This document shows positions 51,395-62,656 of a stretch of 64,000 nt of DNA, one piece after another. Origin of the DNA: Stagonosporopsis chrysanthemi (Eukaryota > Ascomycota > Dothideomycetes > Pleosporales > Didymellaceae); the NCBI GenBank assembly GCA_022560025.1, contig JAFISE010000020.1:1-64000 (forward strand). The letters run 5' to 3'. Below the pieces are notes generated by a model that did no database searches, was not told the origin of the DNA, and saw nothing but the letters and a program-made list of their open reading frames with translations. The position numbers and the translations under genes are program-made. Within the stretch, counting starts at the first letter, position 1. Every line of letters begins with the position of its first letter.

Positions 51395-53575
51395 ATGGCC
51401 TCAACAACATTCACGACTCCAAGCCAACCACGGAAGCGGCAGAAGCTTACAACGACTGCATGTGAGCCATGCCGCAGTCGCAAGATTCGCTGCGATGGCA
51501 ACAAGCCAACCTGTGAAGCATGTTCGAAACGCTCCCAACAATGCATCTACCAGGCAACCCCAGATATCAACAGCGCAAATGCATACGTCGACTCATTGGT
51601 CAACCGCGTATCTCAATTGGAGCAAGAGCTAAACAACGCACGCGCAACTATTCTGAAACTGTCCACCAGCCCAAATATTCCCATTGAACCGCAACAACAA
51701 AAACAAGCCCATCACCAACCATTCGGTAATATCGACCCCAGGCTGCTCCCCGATGACGAGAGGGCTGCTGTCGAGCATGGCTCCGTCGATGCAATGGGTG
51801 GCGATGCTGGGATCATGAATTCTGATGATGGACCAACGTTTTACGGCAGCTCATCAGCACATGGTTTTACCCGTCAATTGTACGGCTCCATTCTCCAAAA
51901 GTCGACAACGCCAGAACTCAAGGCCACTGAAGGCCGGACTCTGGGTGACCAGTCGTCTAAATTGTCGATTGCTGCCTACATGCCCCCAGAGTCTTTCTCA
52001 CTCCTTCCCAGAGAACTGTCTGACCACCTCCTATCGCTGTACTGGAGCCGGGTACACATACTATACCCATTCTTGCATAAAGAATCCTTCGATCAAGCAT
52101 ATGAGGATCTTTGGAAGCCTTCTGTCGAACATCGTTCTCGGACCAGGCCTGGGTTGGGGCTCGGCGCATCGGAAGAATCAGGGCCATCATCGATTGTCTT
52201 TCATTGCGCTTTCAATGCTGCTCTAGCGCTTGGCATGCAATTCTCTGATCTACCATTAAGCGAGAGGGGGCGTCTCTCTTCTTTGTGTCTGTCCAAGTCC
52301 AAAGATCTCCTGAGACTTGATCTGTTCGACAGCGGTAATATAGCCTTGGTGCAGACACTTCTGCTATTGACGCAGTATTTCCAATCTACGAGCTGGCCAA
52401 GCAAGTGCTGGACTTCAATAGGTTTGGCCTGTCGACTCGCACAGGGACTAGGCTTGCATATCGAAGAAGACAGGTTAAAGCGAACTTTCGACGTCACAGA
52501 ACGTGAGATGAGGAGGCGTGTGTGGCAGGGCTGCTTTTCAATGGACATCATCGTAAGCATGACTCTGGGCAGACCCGCAATGCTCGTAGCGACTTCACCT
52601 CGTAGTCTGCCGAGTACGCTTGACGGCCAAGATGAAGCTCTGGCAACAGAAGGAGAGGATAGGCTTTCCTCTGTCGACTTCTTTACGCAAACCATAATAC
52701 TTTACCGAATCGTAGGACGGATCCTGCTGAACATCTACAAGATCAATGACGAATACCACGGACCACTGCTTGCGGAGAACGACAGGAGGGAAGACCTCTT
52801 GCGAGGTTTTGAAGATGAATTGGCCCAGTATACTCAAGCAATCCCGCGAAGGCTTTTGTGGATATCATCCCTAGAACCGCATCTCGAAGGTCAACTGAAC
52901 GATAAAGTTGCATGTCAGTCGCATGTTCTGCATGTCCGAGTCCTGCACGCCCGCATTCTCCTGCTTCGTCCCGTGTTTCTCCAATTCTGTCGGGCAAATC
53001 GGTCTGATAAGGGTGCTATCTTGGCTCCTATCGATCAAGAATCTGCAGCTGCTGAACCGTTCGATCTTCGGTGCGCACTGTCATGCGTTCGTACTGCTCT
53101 TGAGCTGATTGGCTCCGTGAATAATTATACTGCAAGCGGTGCGACAGGTGCGTGGTGGTACAATGTTTTCTACACGCGTACAGCCGCAATGGTGATTCTG
53201 CTGTCTGCTATCTGTTCTCCGATCTACGACGCTCTGGGCGAAGAGCAATGGCAGGAAGGTTGGATAAGTTGCGTGGAAATTTTGACCGAACGCCTGCCAC
53301 AATACGAATCTGTCAAAGCATGTTTGGCTACCCTGACTGCACTTCGTCAAAACGTACTCCTCCAGCGATCTGGACATGGACTTAATGGGCGATCGCCAAA
53401 GCAAGCTGCAGAAACAAGTGCTGCAAACGGCAGGGACGCCTGTGTTACGAGCACAGCAGACTCAGCTTCTGGCCTTGGGCAACTTCTGCTTGACCCGACC
53501 TTCGATCCTTTCATATTTCTTGAACCAGAGATGTTTGCCGACTCTAGCTTTGACTTCGCGGAAGCCTCGATATGA
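51395..53575 (+). CDS. Zn2Cys6 fungal transcription factor
   Basis: Intronless frame of 726 aa. A basic N-terminus (QPRKRQKLT) leads into the binuclear zinc cluster with Cys at 23, 26, 33, 40, 43 and 50 (CX2CX6CX6CX2CX6C). A heptad-like dimerisation helix follows (SLVNRVSQLEQELNNARATI). The middle domain from about 210 to 450 is of the fungal-specific transcription factor type (LPRELSDHLLSLYWSRVHIL, GLACRLAQGLGLHIEE, REMRRRVWQGCFSMDIIVSM). It should bind CGG-type sites in the nucleus. The target pathway cannot be told from sequence, and its neighbours do not form an obvious cluster. Confidence 0.93.
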   Translation: MASTTFTTPSQPRKRQKLTTTACEPCRSRKIRCDGNKPTCEACSKRSQQCIYQATPDINSANAYVDSLVNRVSQLEQELNNARATILKLSTSPNIPIEPQQQKQAHHQPFGNIDPRLLPDDERAAVEHGSVDAMGGDAGIMNSDDGPTFYGSSSAHGFTRQLYGSILQKSTTPELKATEGRTLGDQSSKLSIAAYMPPESFSLLPRELSDHLLSLYWSRVHILYPFLHKESFDQAYEDLWKPSVEHRSRTRPGLGLGASEESGPSSIVFHCAFNAALALGMQFSDLPLSERGRLSSLCLSKSKDLLRLDLFDSGNIALVQTLLLLTQYFQSTSWPSKCWTSIGLACRLAQGLGLHIEEDRLKRTFDVTEREMRRRVWQGCFSMDIIVSMTLGRPAMLVATSPRSLPSTLDGQDEALATEGEDRLSSVDFFTQTIILYRIVGRILLNIYKINDEYHGPLLAENDRREDLLRGFEDELAQYTQAIPRRLLWISSLEPHLEGQLNDKVACQSHVLHVRVLHARILLLRPVFLQFCRANRSDKGAILAPIDQESAAAEPFDLRCALSCVRTALELIGSVNNYTASGATGAWWYNVFYTRTAAMVILLSAICSPIYDALGEEQWQEGWISCVEILTERLPQYESVKACLATLTALRQNVLLQRSGHGLNGRSPKQAAETSAANGRDACVTSTADSASGLGQLLLDPTFDPFIFLEPEMFADSSFDFAEASI

Positions 53576-55001
53576 AAAATACACTATCGCGGTCAATGAG
53601 ACTTTCTTGTCTTGAAGGATACTAAAGGTACGAGCAAGGAATTCAGGGTAATAATTGGTAGCAGCCTGACTAAAACATATCGTTCTCGACATTGAAGTTG
53701 CAATCACAACCTACATACAAATCCTTTACTCCACACTCATTATGTTCGGACCTAGAATGGAATATGCTGTTGTTTGAAGCTTACCAACGAACATCTTGCT
53801 AATACGGAGATGTGACCTTGTTGCACGCACCGCGTGCTCCATCAATCGGGCTACGCGATGCCCTTAAACTCGAAGTCGACTTCAATCTGTTTAATCTTTC
53901 CAATTGCAGCTGTCAGCTGCTTGAACAGGTCGTGTTTTTTGCAGCGGCCACTGTTGTCTTGGTCTTTTGCACAGTCTGGCTCGCAAAACCCGCGGTCCGA
54001 TTCGCTGGATGTACTGTTGCATTCACCAGCCTTTCAGGCGATAACCCTATAGTGATCTCAAAGAACAATGTTGGGTCGGTGAGACCGGAATGCGTCGTCC
54101 AGAAACCCTTCTAACCAGTCTGACCTCGCAGCAATCTTGAAGAAGAATAGAAACTCGCAAGCCCCCGTCCGGCATTCCTAGTGAGCAGCAACAAACCAAT
54201 GCTCATGGTGTAATCGATTCTCCGGATCGGCGCCTACATCAGCCTCTATACCATGAAAGTCCGTCCATCCGCTTTTCAGAGCCGAATTCTCTAGATGGCA
54301 CTGCTCGATGGTGCAGCCACACTATCAGTGGGAGTGGACTTAATCAAGCTCAGCGCGCTATTGTTCATTTCTTTGTTCTTCTTGTTCCTTTCACTTGCAG
54401 GTGCGCTGGTTCTGATATGCAGATAGCTGTTTTGGCCAAACGTCGCTGGCAACCTCATAGAGTTTCTTGAGAGTTTTCAGCAGACTTTTCAAGGGTACCT
54501 TGAGTTTTGAGACCGTCTTCATCGCATGTAGTGACTGTAAGCCAGGTGTTCCGGAAATACAGCACGATGTACCTTGTCTACATCTGCAGCGGCGACTTGG
54601 GCAACTGCTGGGGCCGAGGCTGCTTAATCACCTACACAGAAGATCAAGATCAATAGGGAGGTGCCGGATTAAAGGCGTTTGAGAAAAAACCAATACGTCG
54701 TAAAGGTTACGACAATGCCGAATGCAAGTATGCCCACCGCGAATCAATCTTGGGCTGCCCTTTCTACCCGTTCATGCTGAGTGGGGTCCTAGAGAGTTCG
54801 CAAACGTGATAGTTGTAGCTACTGAATAGAGCGAGGAGATTGTAGCCAGCTGCACGAAGAGTGCTCTTGTGATCAGCCAACTTCAGTATGGTCTTGTCAT
54901 GCACGAGGAAAGGAAAAATGACAGTAGTCTGAGTTCTAGATTGTGGAAACGCCTCGCAAGCCAATTGCCTCGCTGTCCTATTATCGCTAGACCTTCATGC
55001 C
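53576..55001. other. Gene-poor region of about 1.4 kb
   Basis: No firm gene. It includes a Cys-containing minus-strand frame at 53851-54033, described separately. Confidence 0.45.
53851..54033 (-). other. Short Cys-rich reading frame, possible secreted-protein exon
   Basis: A 60-codon frame without ATG reads AGECNSTSSESDRGFCEPDC, then AKDQDNSGRCKKHDLFKQLT, and ends KIKQIEVDFEFKGIA. Four Cys and a charged character suggest the end of a small secreted protein. A possible acceptor (cctgaaag) lies just upstream, but I could not find a convincing first exon. The other frames here are also open, which weakens the case. Confidence 0.3.
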
Positions 55002-56872
55002 TTAAAGCTTAGCGCCCTGTTCCCTCTTCGCCAACAATCTCAAATCCTTCCTCAGAATCTTTCCAGCCGGACTCTTCGGGACCGCATCCACAAAGACTAC
55101 GCCACCTCTCAACTGCTTATGATTCGCGACATTGCTCTTCACAAACTCGATAATCTGCTGTCCGTTGATCTTCTTTTGATCTGCAACGACATACGCCCTA
55201 GGCACCTCGTTCGTGCCCCCGTCCGCATCAACGCCAATCACCGCAGCGTCAAGCACATCATCATGGCTCAGCAGCAGCGCCTCCAGCTCCGCCGGAGCGA
55301 CTTGCAGACCCTTGTACTTGATGAGTTCCTTCTTGCGATCGACGATGTAAAACATGCCATTGCGGAACTCCGCGATGTCGCCCGTGTGGAACCAGTCGCC
55401 AGTAAAGGCCTCGGCATTGGCGGCGTCGTTCTGGTAGTAGCCTTTACATACCACAGGGCCTTTGACGAGCACCTCGCCTGGCTTGCCGGGTTCGACATCT
55501 GCGCCGTTATCGTCGACGAGGCGTGCAATCATGTTGGGGATCAGAGGCGAGACTGAGCCCGTGTCGTCTCTCATGTCCATGGGCATGACTGTTGCACTGC
55601 CGGTTGTCTCGCTGAGCCCCCATGTTTGAGAGATGAAGCATTCAGGACCGCCAAGTTTCTGGCTTGCGGCGTGCTGTAGGTCCTTACCAAGTGGTGCGGC
55701 GCCGCTTATTGCAATTTCCAGAGTTGCGAATTGGTTTGTGACATTGGGACTCTTGGCAATCAGGAGGTAGATGGGTGGTACGGTGAAGAAGAATGTAATG
55801 CGGTATTTCTGGTTGTACTCGAGGAATTGGACGAAGTCGAAGCGTGGCATCCAGTATACTGGCCCACCCATGTAGAATGGGTTGATCAAATAGCCTTGAA
55901 TGCCGGCGATATGGGCCACGGGAAGATGGGCGATGGTGCGGTACTCAAAAGGCGATTTGTCGGTGCGAGTGTTCCGTGTTGTGAGCCAGGATTTGAACAT
56001 ATCGCCTGGAATGACGGCTTCAGCAACGAGATTGGTGTGCGAAAGTTTGACGCCTGCTGAATCAGCCACTTGATCGCTTATTAACAAGATCACAAGAAAG
56101 GTAAAACTTACCTTTTGGCAGACCTGTTGTCCCACTGCTGTAGATCAGCACGACAAGACTGTTTTCCAGCACTTGAGGATCCGTGATTCGCTCCCAGTCC
56201 AATTTGTCGCTCTCGTCAATCAAGTTTCCACCTGCCCCGCCGTTCTCTTGAATGACTCTCAACTCCCAGTCTGCACCTTCACTCATCACCAGGACTCTGC
56301 CGCCGCCATTGCGTCCCCACCCTGCCTCTTCCGCTGCGCGGACAGCTACATCTCGCGTTGCATCGTTTGCCACAAGTATCTTGCTCCCCGCGCTTACAAT
56401 CTGCTTCGACAGCTCACCCGCGGTGCTTGCTGCGGACGCAGCGCTGAACACACCGCCTCCGCCGATGATGCCATAGAAGAGTGTGGGTAGGAGATAATGT
56501 CCTGTCGATATCACTGAACATATGTCTTTACTGGGGCCGCTTTTGCCGATACCAAAATGCTTTCGTAGGGCCGCCGAGGTAGCTAGTGTGAGTTTCCGCG
56601 CCCGAGCGACTGTCAGGACATGAGATGGATCGGCGGCGGAGATATGGATCGGTGTGTCTTCTTGTGTCCGGCTGTGCTCGGAGTCTGCAGAAATTTAGCG
56701 ATGAGCAGGAAGGGCTCTGGTGCCACATAGACGAGAAGGTTTTCGAGCGACACCGCCCAGCTTCCCTTAACTTACCAAAGAGCAGGGTAAGAATGTCGAG
56801 GTTGGGGACTGGGTAGGTCTTTGCAGCGCGGTAGAGAATGCCTTCCGGCCTTCTGTCGACAATAGTTGACAT
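55002..56872 (-). CDS. Peroxisomal 4-coumarate:CoA-ligase-like acyl-CoA synthetase
   Basis: Exons 56776-56872, 56112-56684 and 55002-56053; 573 aa, normal for the family. ANL-superfamily motifs are in order: IYSSGTTGLPKGVKLSHTN (P-loop, split by intron 2), INPFYMGGPVYWMPRFDF, SQTWGLSETTG, GDWFHTGDIAEF, KELIKYKGLQVAPAELEALL and PKSPAGKILRKDL (catalytic Lys). The C-terminus AKL is a peroxisomal PTS1. It activates a carboxylic acid, aromatic or fatty, to its CoA thioester via an adenylate. Fungal relatives serve beta-oxidation of phenylpropanoids, fatty acids or jasmonate-like substrates; the substrate here is unknown. ATG 56872 is the first in-frame ATG. Confidence 0.92.
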
Positions 56873-57265
56873 GATGTGCACTCGCGGGCTCAACTACTGG
56901 ACAACATGAATATGGGGAGAATCGTGGCAGTCCTAGATTGATCACAGCAAGACCGATGTGTATTGTTATGCTGACGCGCTGTGTATCTGTAAGGTCTTTT
57001 ATCATGGAGAGACTGCGGCTCGATACCCCCCTCGCGCCAACTTGAGGTTCCTCGGCTCCATAGCTTCGTAGCTGTGGACGCGTTCCCCACGCGCGGAAGA
57101 TTCCCGGCGATCTTCGGTAACTTGGGTCAAGTCAGTGCTGTCGAGTAAGCGGGGTAAATCTGGGGTCAGCGCCTTATTGAGGCTCAAATAATGGGGTAAC
57201 CGTTTTCGTGTAAGCTCATCCTTTGCTTGTTAAGGGAGCATTACTCGGAACAGCAGTGGGGCGGA
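56873..57265. other. Intergenic region
   Basis: Promoter of the CoA-ligase-like gene and the 3' flank of the next minus-strand gene. No gene seen. Confidence 0.5.
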
Positions 57266-58582
57266 TCAGCGACGCTTCTTCTGCTCTGGCTCATCGTCTG
57301 ACATGTTCGCTGCGTCAGTTATAGCATCGTCAAAATTGCTGTTTGGTTTGCCACTCTTCCTTCTCTTGCGTTTCTTCTTGTTCGCTGGCCCACCGGTAGA
57401 CGTTTGTTCTTCTTGTGGCACGTCGACGATTTCCGAATTTTGCTCGTGAGCTGCATCTTGGACAGCTGGATTCTTAACATGCTCGGGAGCTGCTCCAATA
57501 AGGCCGCTAGACTTCGCGGGCTTGCGTCTCTTGCGCTTTTTCTTGTCCTCGACCTTGCTGGGGCCATTGTCGGGCAGAGGATCAAAGTCCATAGGTAGCG
57601 CAGCAGGTTGCGTAATAGGTGGCAGACGGCTAGTGTCTTCATTGTTCCTGCCCATACCTTTGGGATTTTCCTTCGCAAGTAGTGCCAGATACTCAGCGGT
57701 GCGTTTTGTGTGTTCAACCTTGGTCATGATCTTCCAGTCTTGTGGCTTTGCGGTTTCTCTCCACTTGTTCCATGTGCCCTCGTGCATCACATTGCCGCTC
57801 AGGACAACGAGCGCACAGCTGTTCCAGAGGGTGTGCACGGCTTGAATTGGTAGCCACTTCTGCTTCAGTTGCCCATGCTCTGCTAACCATTGTGCTACTC
57901 TGGCTGGCGTCGGACACATACTGCGTAGGTGAGGTTCTACGTAAATGGTACGTTGGTCCCAGAAGCTGAGACCGTTGTCGTCCACAATATCGAATGAGTT
58001 GCTAGGGACGAAAGGCAACGGGTTGGTAGATGGTCGGCGGCGAACGTAGTACCCATTGTGCGACAATTCGAGGATGGTAGAGGAGTTCTTATGTAATGCT
58101 TGCTTGAGAAGAATCTGGGTCGCTTCTGGTTTCAGCTTTGAGATGTTGGGGTGCTCGAGGATCGCAGTGAGGTGGACGTCTGCCAATCGATCAGCTTGGA
58201 CAGGCAATGATTCTGAGGTTCACATACAGTTCTCTTCGCCGTTCACCACCCTGTAATGATCCCTCAACCATTTCGAGCGCTGCTGTTCTTGATGTGCGTA
58301 ATCAGTGAATATCAATTCGACGCCAGCAGCGAGTTGAGCTATATATTCGGGTGTGATAGGCTTGACGGTAAACCGGGGCCCACGAGTAGGAGCTGCTGCG
58401 TCTAATGCTGTATCCTGTGGCGGAACCGGTGAGTTCATGCTTGTCTCGCCCATTGCCTGAACGAGCGCATCTTTACTATTAGCTTCATCTTTGCTTGGGC
58501 GTGGTTTTTCTGCCCGATCTGCCACCATCGGTCCTCGCCACTCCTTCACGCCCTTGAGTCTGATCGCTCGTGGGACGAACAT
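57266..58582 (-). CDS. Unknown protein with two lysine-rich nuclear signals
   Basis: Exon 1 is 58228-58582 and exon 2 is 57266-58179, with a 48-nt GTATGT...GGCAG intron; 422 aa. It begins MFVPRAIRLKGVKEWRGP. A folded domain reads RFTVKPITPEYIAQLAAGVE, KWLRDHYRVVNGEENYVHLT and HNGYYVRRR. Another helical block follows (RVAQWLAEHGQLKQKW). The C-terminal quarter has two near-identical basic signals, KKKRKRRKPAK and KKKRKRRKSGK, separated by acidic linkers, suggesting a nuclear or nucleolar role. No family recognised. It is divergent from the WBP11-like gene, with 220 nt between starts. Confidence 0.75.
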
Positions 58583-58802
58583 CTTGGAGATCACCGGACT
58601 GTGTCGAGTGGTCGAAATTGTTGGAGCAGTCGCGGCGCGTTCACCATAAACGCACGGACTGTCGAACTACGTCAACCTCAACTTTTGACCAGCTTCGTGC
58701 ATACATCATCCCAACAAATTCAGTCACTAGCACGCTATTAAAGGCTCCATACAACCACTTTCATGCGAATCAGCCAATCTAGTCTTCTGATCGGTTGTCG
58801 TC

Positions 58803-59738
58803 ATGGCGAAAGAGAAAAACTACAACCCTGTGCAAGAGCAAAAGAAAGCCGACAAGGCAAAAGCTCTCCGTAAACAGAAGGCCAACGTCCAAGCCCAGCG
58901 CAACGAGAAACTCGCTCGTCGCAATCCTGCACGTATCCAGCGCGACATCGACCAGCTCAAAGACCTCGACCAGAGTGGCGCGCTACGACCGCATGAGCGC
59001 CAGCGCCTCACAGAGCTAGAGAAGGATCTCGCAGCCGTCAACAAGGCGCGCGCAGCGCTCGGCGATAAGGCACCACAGTTCAAGCCCGAAAGGAGACATG
59101 ACGACTTTGGGGATCGAGGCGGCAGAGAGGCGGGGCGAGGGAGAGGCGGCGGCGTGCTGGGCAAGCGGACACGAGACGGACAGAGGAAGGACGAAGACAG
59201 CAGCGACACAGATGCAGACGTAGCGAATATTCCCATGCCGCGCGACACGCCGCCGCCGATACCGCGCCAGCGCCAGCGCAAGACACAGGATGAGGAGGAG
59301 GCTGCGCCCGAACCCAAGAAAGCACAGATTGTCTACGAGGCGGCCGTCCAGAAACGCGATTTCCTTAAAGAAGCCACAAAATTCATGCCCGCGGCGGTCG
59401 CGCAGAAGATGAAGCTGGCGAAGGGTGAAGGGAGGCTGCTGGAGCCGGAGGAATTCGATAAGTTACGGGAAGATGGGTACATGGGCAAGGAGAAGGACGA
59501 ACCTACGCCAGAGGATGAGGCTAAGGTCAAGGTTGACCCGGAGTTGGATGCTTTGTTGAAGTTGTCGGCTAGTGAGGCGGCTGAACAGGTGGCAGAGGCT
59601 GCAATCGAAGAGGCACAGTACAATATGATGGCGGCGGAGACACAAGGCAAGATTCACGGGATCTCGTCAGAAGCAGCGGTGGCCGAGAACACGTTACGAC
59701 ATGTTGAAATGGAAGAGGTCGAAGACGAAGATCTCTGA
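58803..59738 (+). CDS. WBP11-like pre-mRNA splicing protein
   Basis: Intronless frame of 311 aa. The N-terminus MAKEKNYNPVQEQKKADKAK, followed by RKQKANVQAQRNEKLARRNP and the helical RDIDQLKDLDQSGALRPHER block, matches the WW-domain-binding protein 11 (Npw38-binding) domain of a spliceosome-associated protein. The middle is Arg/Asp-rich with a short proline motif (TPPPIPRQRQ), weaker than in animal WBP11. Then come FMPAAVAQKMKLAKGEG and an acidic C-terminus (VEMEEVEDEDL). It is probably nuclear. Confidence 0.85.
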   Translation: MAKEKNYNPVQEQKKADKAKALRKQKANVQAQRNEKLARRNPARIQRDIDQLKDLDQSGALRPHERQRLTELEKDLAAVNKARAALGDKAPQFKPERRHDDFGDRGGREAGRGRGGGVLGKRTRDGQRKDEDSSDTDADVANIPMPRDTPPPIPRQRQRKTQDEEEAAPEPKKAQIVYEAAVQKRDFLKEATKFMPAAVAQKMKLAKGEGRLLEPEEFDKLREDGYMGKEKDEPTPEDEAKVKVDPELDALLKLSASEAAEQVAEAAIEEAQYNMMAAETQGKIHGISSEAAVAENTLRHVEMEEVEDEDL

Positions 59739-60098
59739 GAAGTCAGACGTTGTTCCAGGAAGCGCAAGATACCTAATACAGCACAATGAAGTTTTACAGT
59801 GTCTGTAATGAGTTTGACACAATCGCACGCCTCAGCTTTTGAAGGAACAGCATTGGAACGGCAAAGCAAGTATCAACGATGGAATGAGTCCACGGCAGCT
59901 GGTAGAAGAGTAATAGACAACCTTTCTGTAAGCTCAGAATGAGTATCAAAAGAGGTCACTGCACATGATCACGCAAAGGTAGAAAATGGTTTTTTGTTAA
60001 GATATCATTGCATTCGTATCATAGGGTATAATGATGTCCAGCTAACAATCTAAGCCGCATGGAAGATTCGAGTCGAAACAGAGATGCCGTTAGGCAAT
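59739..60098. other. Intergenic region between convergent genes
   Basis: 3' flanks of the WBP11-like and Hsp9/12 genes. No gene seen. Confidence 0.5.
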
Positions 60099-60505
60099 CT
60101 ACTGCTTGGTGTTGCCGCCACCGAGAGCGTTCTGGACGGATGAAGCAGCGTTGCTGAGACCATCCTGAGCCTGCTTGAGGACACCCTCGCCCTGCTTGGA
60201 AGCGTCGTCGGAGCCGCCGCGAGCGGTATCACCGAGCTTCTGGGTGGTAGACTTCTGACCCTCTGTGAGGTGTTAGCATATGCCCAAGCGTTGTGGAGGC
60301 AGGGTACTGACCAGGCTGGACAGCGCTGGCGACGCGGTCACCGGCACCGGAGACGTTCTCGCCGATCTTGTCGGTGGTCGACTTCTGGGAGTCAGGGGTG
60401 ACTGCAAAATGGGTCAGTGTTGTTCAGTAAGCAACGGTAAGGCTGGCAATGCTTACTCTTCTCAGACGCTTGCTCGCCAAGACCCTTGCGGAGGTTGTCA
60501 GACAT
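60099..60505 (-). CDS. HSP12: Hsp9/Hsp12-family stress protein
   Basis: Exons 60457-60505, 60312-60401 and 60099-60262, introns 55 and 49 nt; 100 aa. It begins MSDNLRKGLGEQASEKITPD and continues with SQKSTTDKIGENVSGAGDRV and EGQKSTTQKLGDTARGG, the repeated S-x-Q-K-S-T pattern of the Hsp9/Hsp12 (WH11) family. These small hydrophilic proteins are unfolded in solution, form helices on membranes, and build up on heat, osmotic or stationary-phase stress. The Ala/Gln/Gly-rich C-terminus is amphipathic. The symbol names the yeast family member, not a proven orthologue. Confidence 0.95.
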
Positions 60506-62656
60506 GTTTATTGTGGGTTGTTGGGTTTGGTTTGTGAAAAGGTTGATGTTGTGTTTGCGGGTTGAGAATTGCTTGTTGATGGACGATACTTCGAGCGGCG
60601 TGGTGAACCTCTTAAGTACGTTCTCACCCGCTTCTGAACCACCTACGAAATCCGTACGTCACGTCGTTTCCCCAAGTTGCAGTGAGAAGGTGCAATCCAC
60701 ACAAATATCCCTGCCGCCTGCCATTACAGGGTTGCGCGTAACAAGGCAGCAGTCGAGCTCACTTGTAAGGATGTCTATTAGCCACACCTTCTGCCACGGC
60801 CACTATTGGTCGATCATATGGGCAGGAATTAGCGTAATTGATGGGATTTGATAGAAATTCCATGGCGGTTCCGTCATTTCGAGGCACATGTCCAGACATG
60901 GCCCGCTGTTGCATCGGTAGTAGAACCCCACCTATGCGCCTGGACTGTTTACGCGGGGCAGCTACGTCACCCCCAAACAAGAAGTCGCGCACGGCGGGCT
61001 GTTCGCAAGCATCCGCAACGCGTCATTGTGGACACACCGCGCCACGATGTACAGCTCCAACGTGGCAGGAGAGCACAAGAGCACAGCTGCGGGCGTCGTC
61101 TGATGGCGCGAACTCGTCGCACGAGCTCCGCGTCGACTGCCGCTTGTATTCGGCCTGCGCCTCGCGCGGCCAAAGCACATCCTCTATCAAGACGACACCG
61201 ATCTCTCGGTCAACGCCCGCTTTCATCACTGCCCGCTTTTCGTGACACAGTGATCCACAAGTGCAACGCTACAACAATTGCACCTTCTGCAGGCTGTCGC
61301 GCCACTTATCTACATACTCAGGCGCGCTCCCAATGTCAACCGACTCGCAAGAACGACGTCAGAGTACTGCCCTCTGCGAAGCCGGACATTCTAATCAAAG
61401 ACGACGAGATTAGTTCTGTTTCCACCAATGTCACGTTGTCACGTTCCGTAGGAAGACGCTGCGGAGATGGCAAGGCACCCCACAAGCCGACTCGAGTGGC
61501 AGCCAACGATACGACCTCCATGCTGGACTGCTGTCTTAGCCAGCTACTGCAGTCATACGCCTCAACACGATTGTCAGACTTTGGTTCGATGCGTATAAGC
61601 TACAAATGAAGGATATCTAAGGTGCATGCTTGCGCAGAAGGCTACAGCGAAAACGCCGTGCTACAGCATGTCCAGTCACCAACCGTTCTGTTCCTAAGAC
61701 TCGATACAGCACTGTCCACGCAGTAGTCGCCTTGATCGAGGTCCTTAAAACTGCCCTCCATATCTCCTTTTTCTTTGCGCTCAACTTTGGTAAGGCTTTG
61801 ATATGCAGGCCGGCGCTTAGCTGAGACCTTACTGTCTCGCCTTGGAGCCTCCAACATGAGGCTGTGGAGGCATAGGACAGACCTTTCACAAGCCACGTTC
61901 CAAGGTTCCTGAACCATCCCGTTTCTTGCCTAACCTGCGCCGCGATCCAGTGATTTTCCGGCCCGTCAAACGTCGACGCCAATCAGGACGCCAATCAGGG
62001 TCCACCGTCTACTTATCTCCATACTAAAGGCTGCTTTTGACATGTTTCAGAACATCATATGAAGCCCATCCTTGACAATATTCGCATCGTCATCCACGAG
62101 AGGATTCAAGTCAGTCAGGCCTCAGCATCATTCGCCTTGCTGACTGCTGGCACGACAGGACAATCACCGTTGTCATTCGGTAGCATGGCTTTGGCTATGG
62201 CAATAGCAATCAAAATATCTGAGATCAGCGCTCGCCTGACCTCTAATCTGGCGCTTGCAGCGAATTCGCCTCGCTGGCAGGGCCACGAGTACAGATTTAT
62301 CCCAGGGCTTGGAGCGGAGATTCGAGAAAGCTGAAGGCGAAAGGTTACAACACACATCATCGCCAAGGATGTAAGGTTGTTTGTATGGAGCGTTGTGCTA
62401 GACGTAGTACACCCAACGCTAAAATCCGACGCTATGGTATAACAAACATGTCAAGGGCTGGTACTGAGGATGTTTCTGGGTTCGAAATGCCTAGCCTTGT
62501 GGCCCCAGTTTCGTTTTGGCATGTCCATGGCGTTTACTGGAGACATAAAACACGAAGCATCCCTCAGGTTCGACTTTTCCATAGGCATCAAATAACACTT
62601 CCTCCTCGCAGTTTACATTGTCCTCTAGTATCACTTCCTGGTCTACTGCGCCAACG
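60506..62656. other. Gene-poor region of about 2.15 kb
   Basis: Open frames on both strands at 60838-61610 are Arg-rich and overlapping, without motifs. A minus-strand frame at 61617-61982 has no ATG start. A 13-bp unit (gacgccaatcagg-like) is repeated in tandem at about 61976-62000. No gene is supported. Confidence 0.5.

Noticed and set aside
60848..61609. 253-aa plus-strand frame after Hsp9/12
   Set aside because: It has no ATG at its start and is Arg/Ala-rich with overlapping open frames on both strands. No domain or splice structure was seen.
61617..61982. 121-aa minus-strand frame
   Set aside because: It starts without ATG and no upstream exon could be found. The sequence looked partly protein-like but has no recognisable motif.
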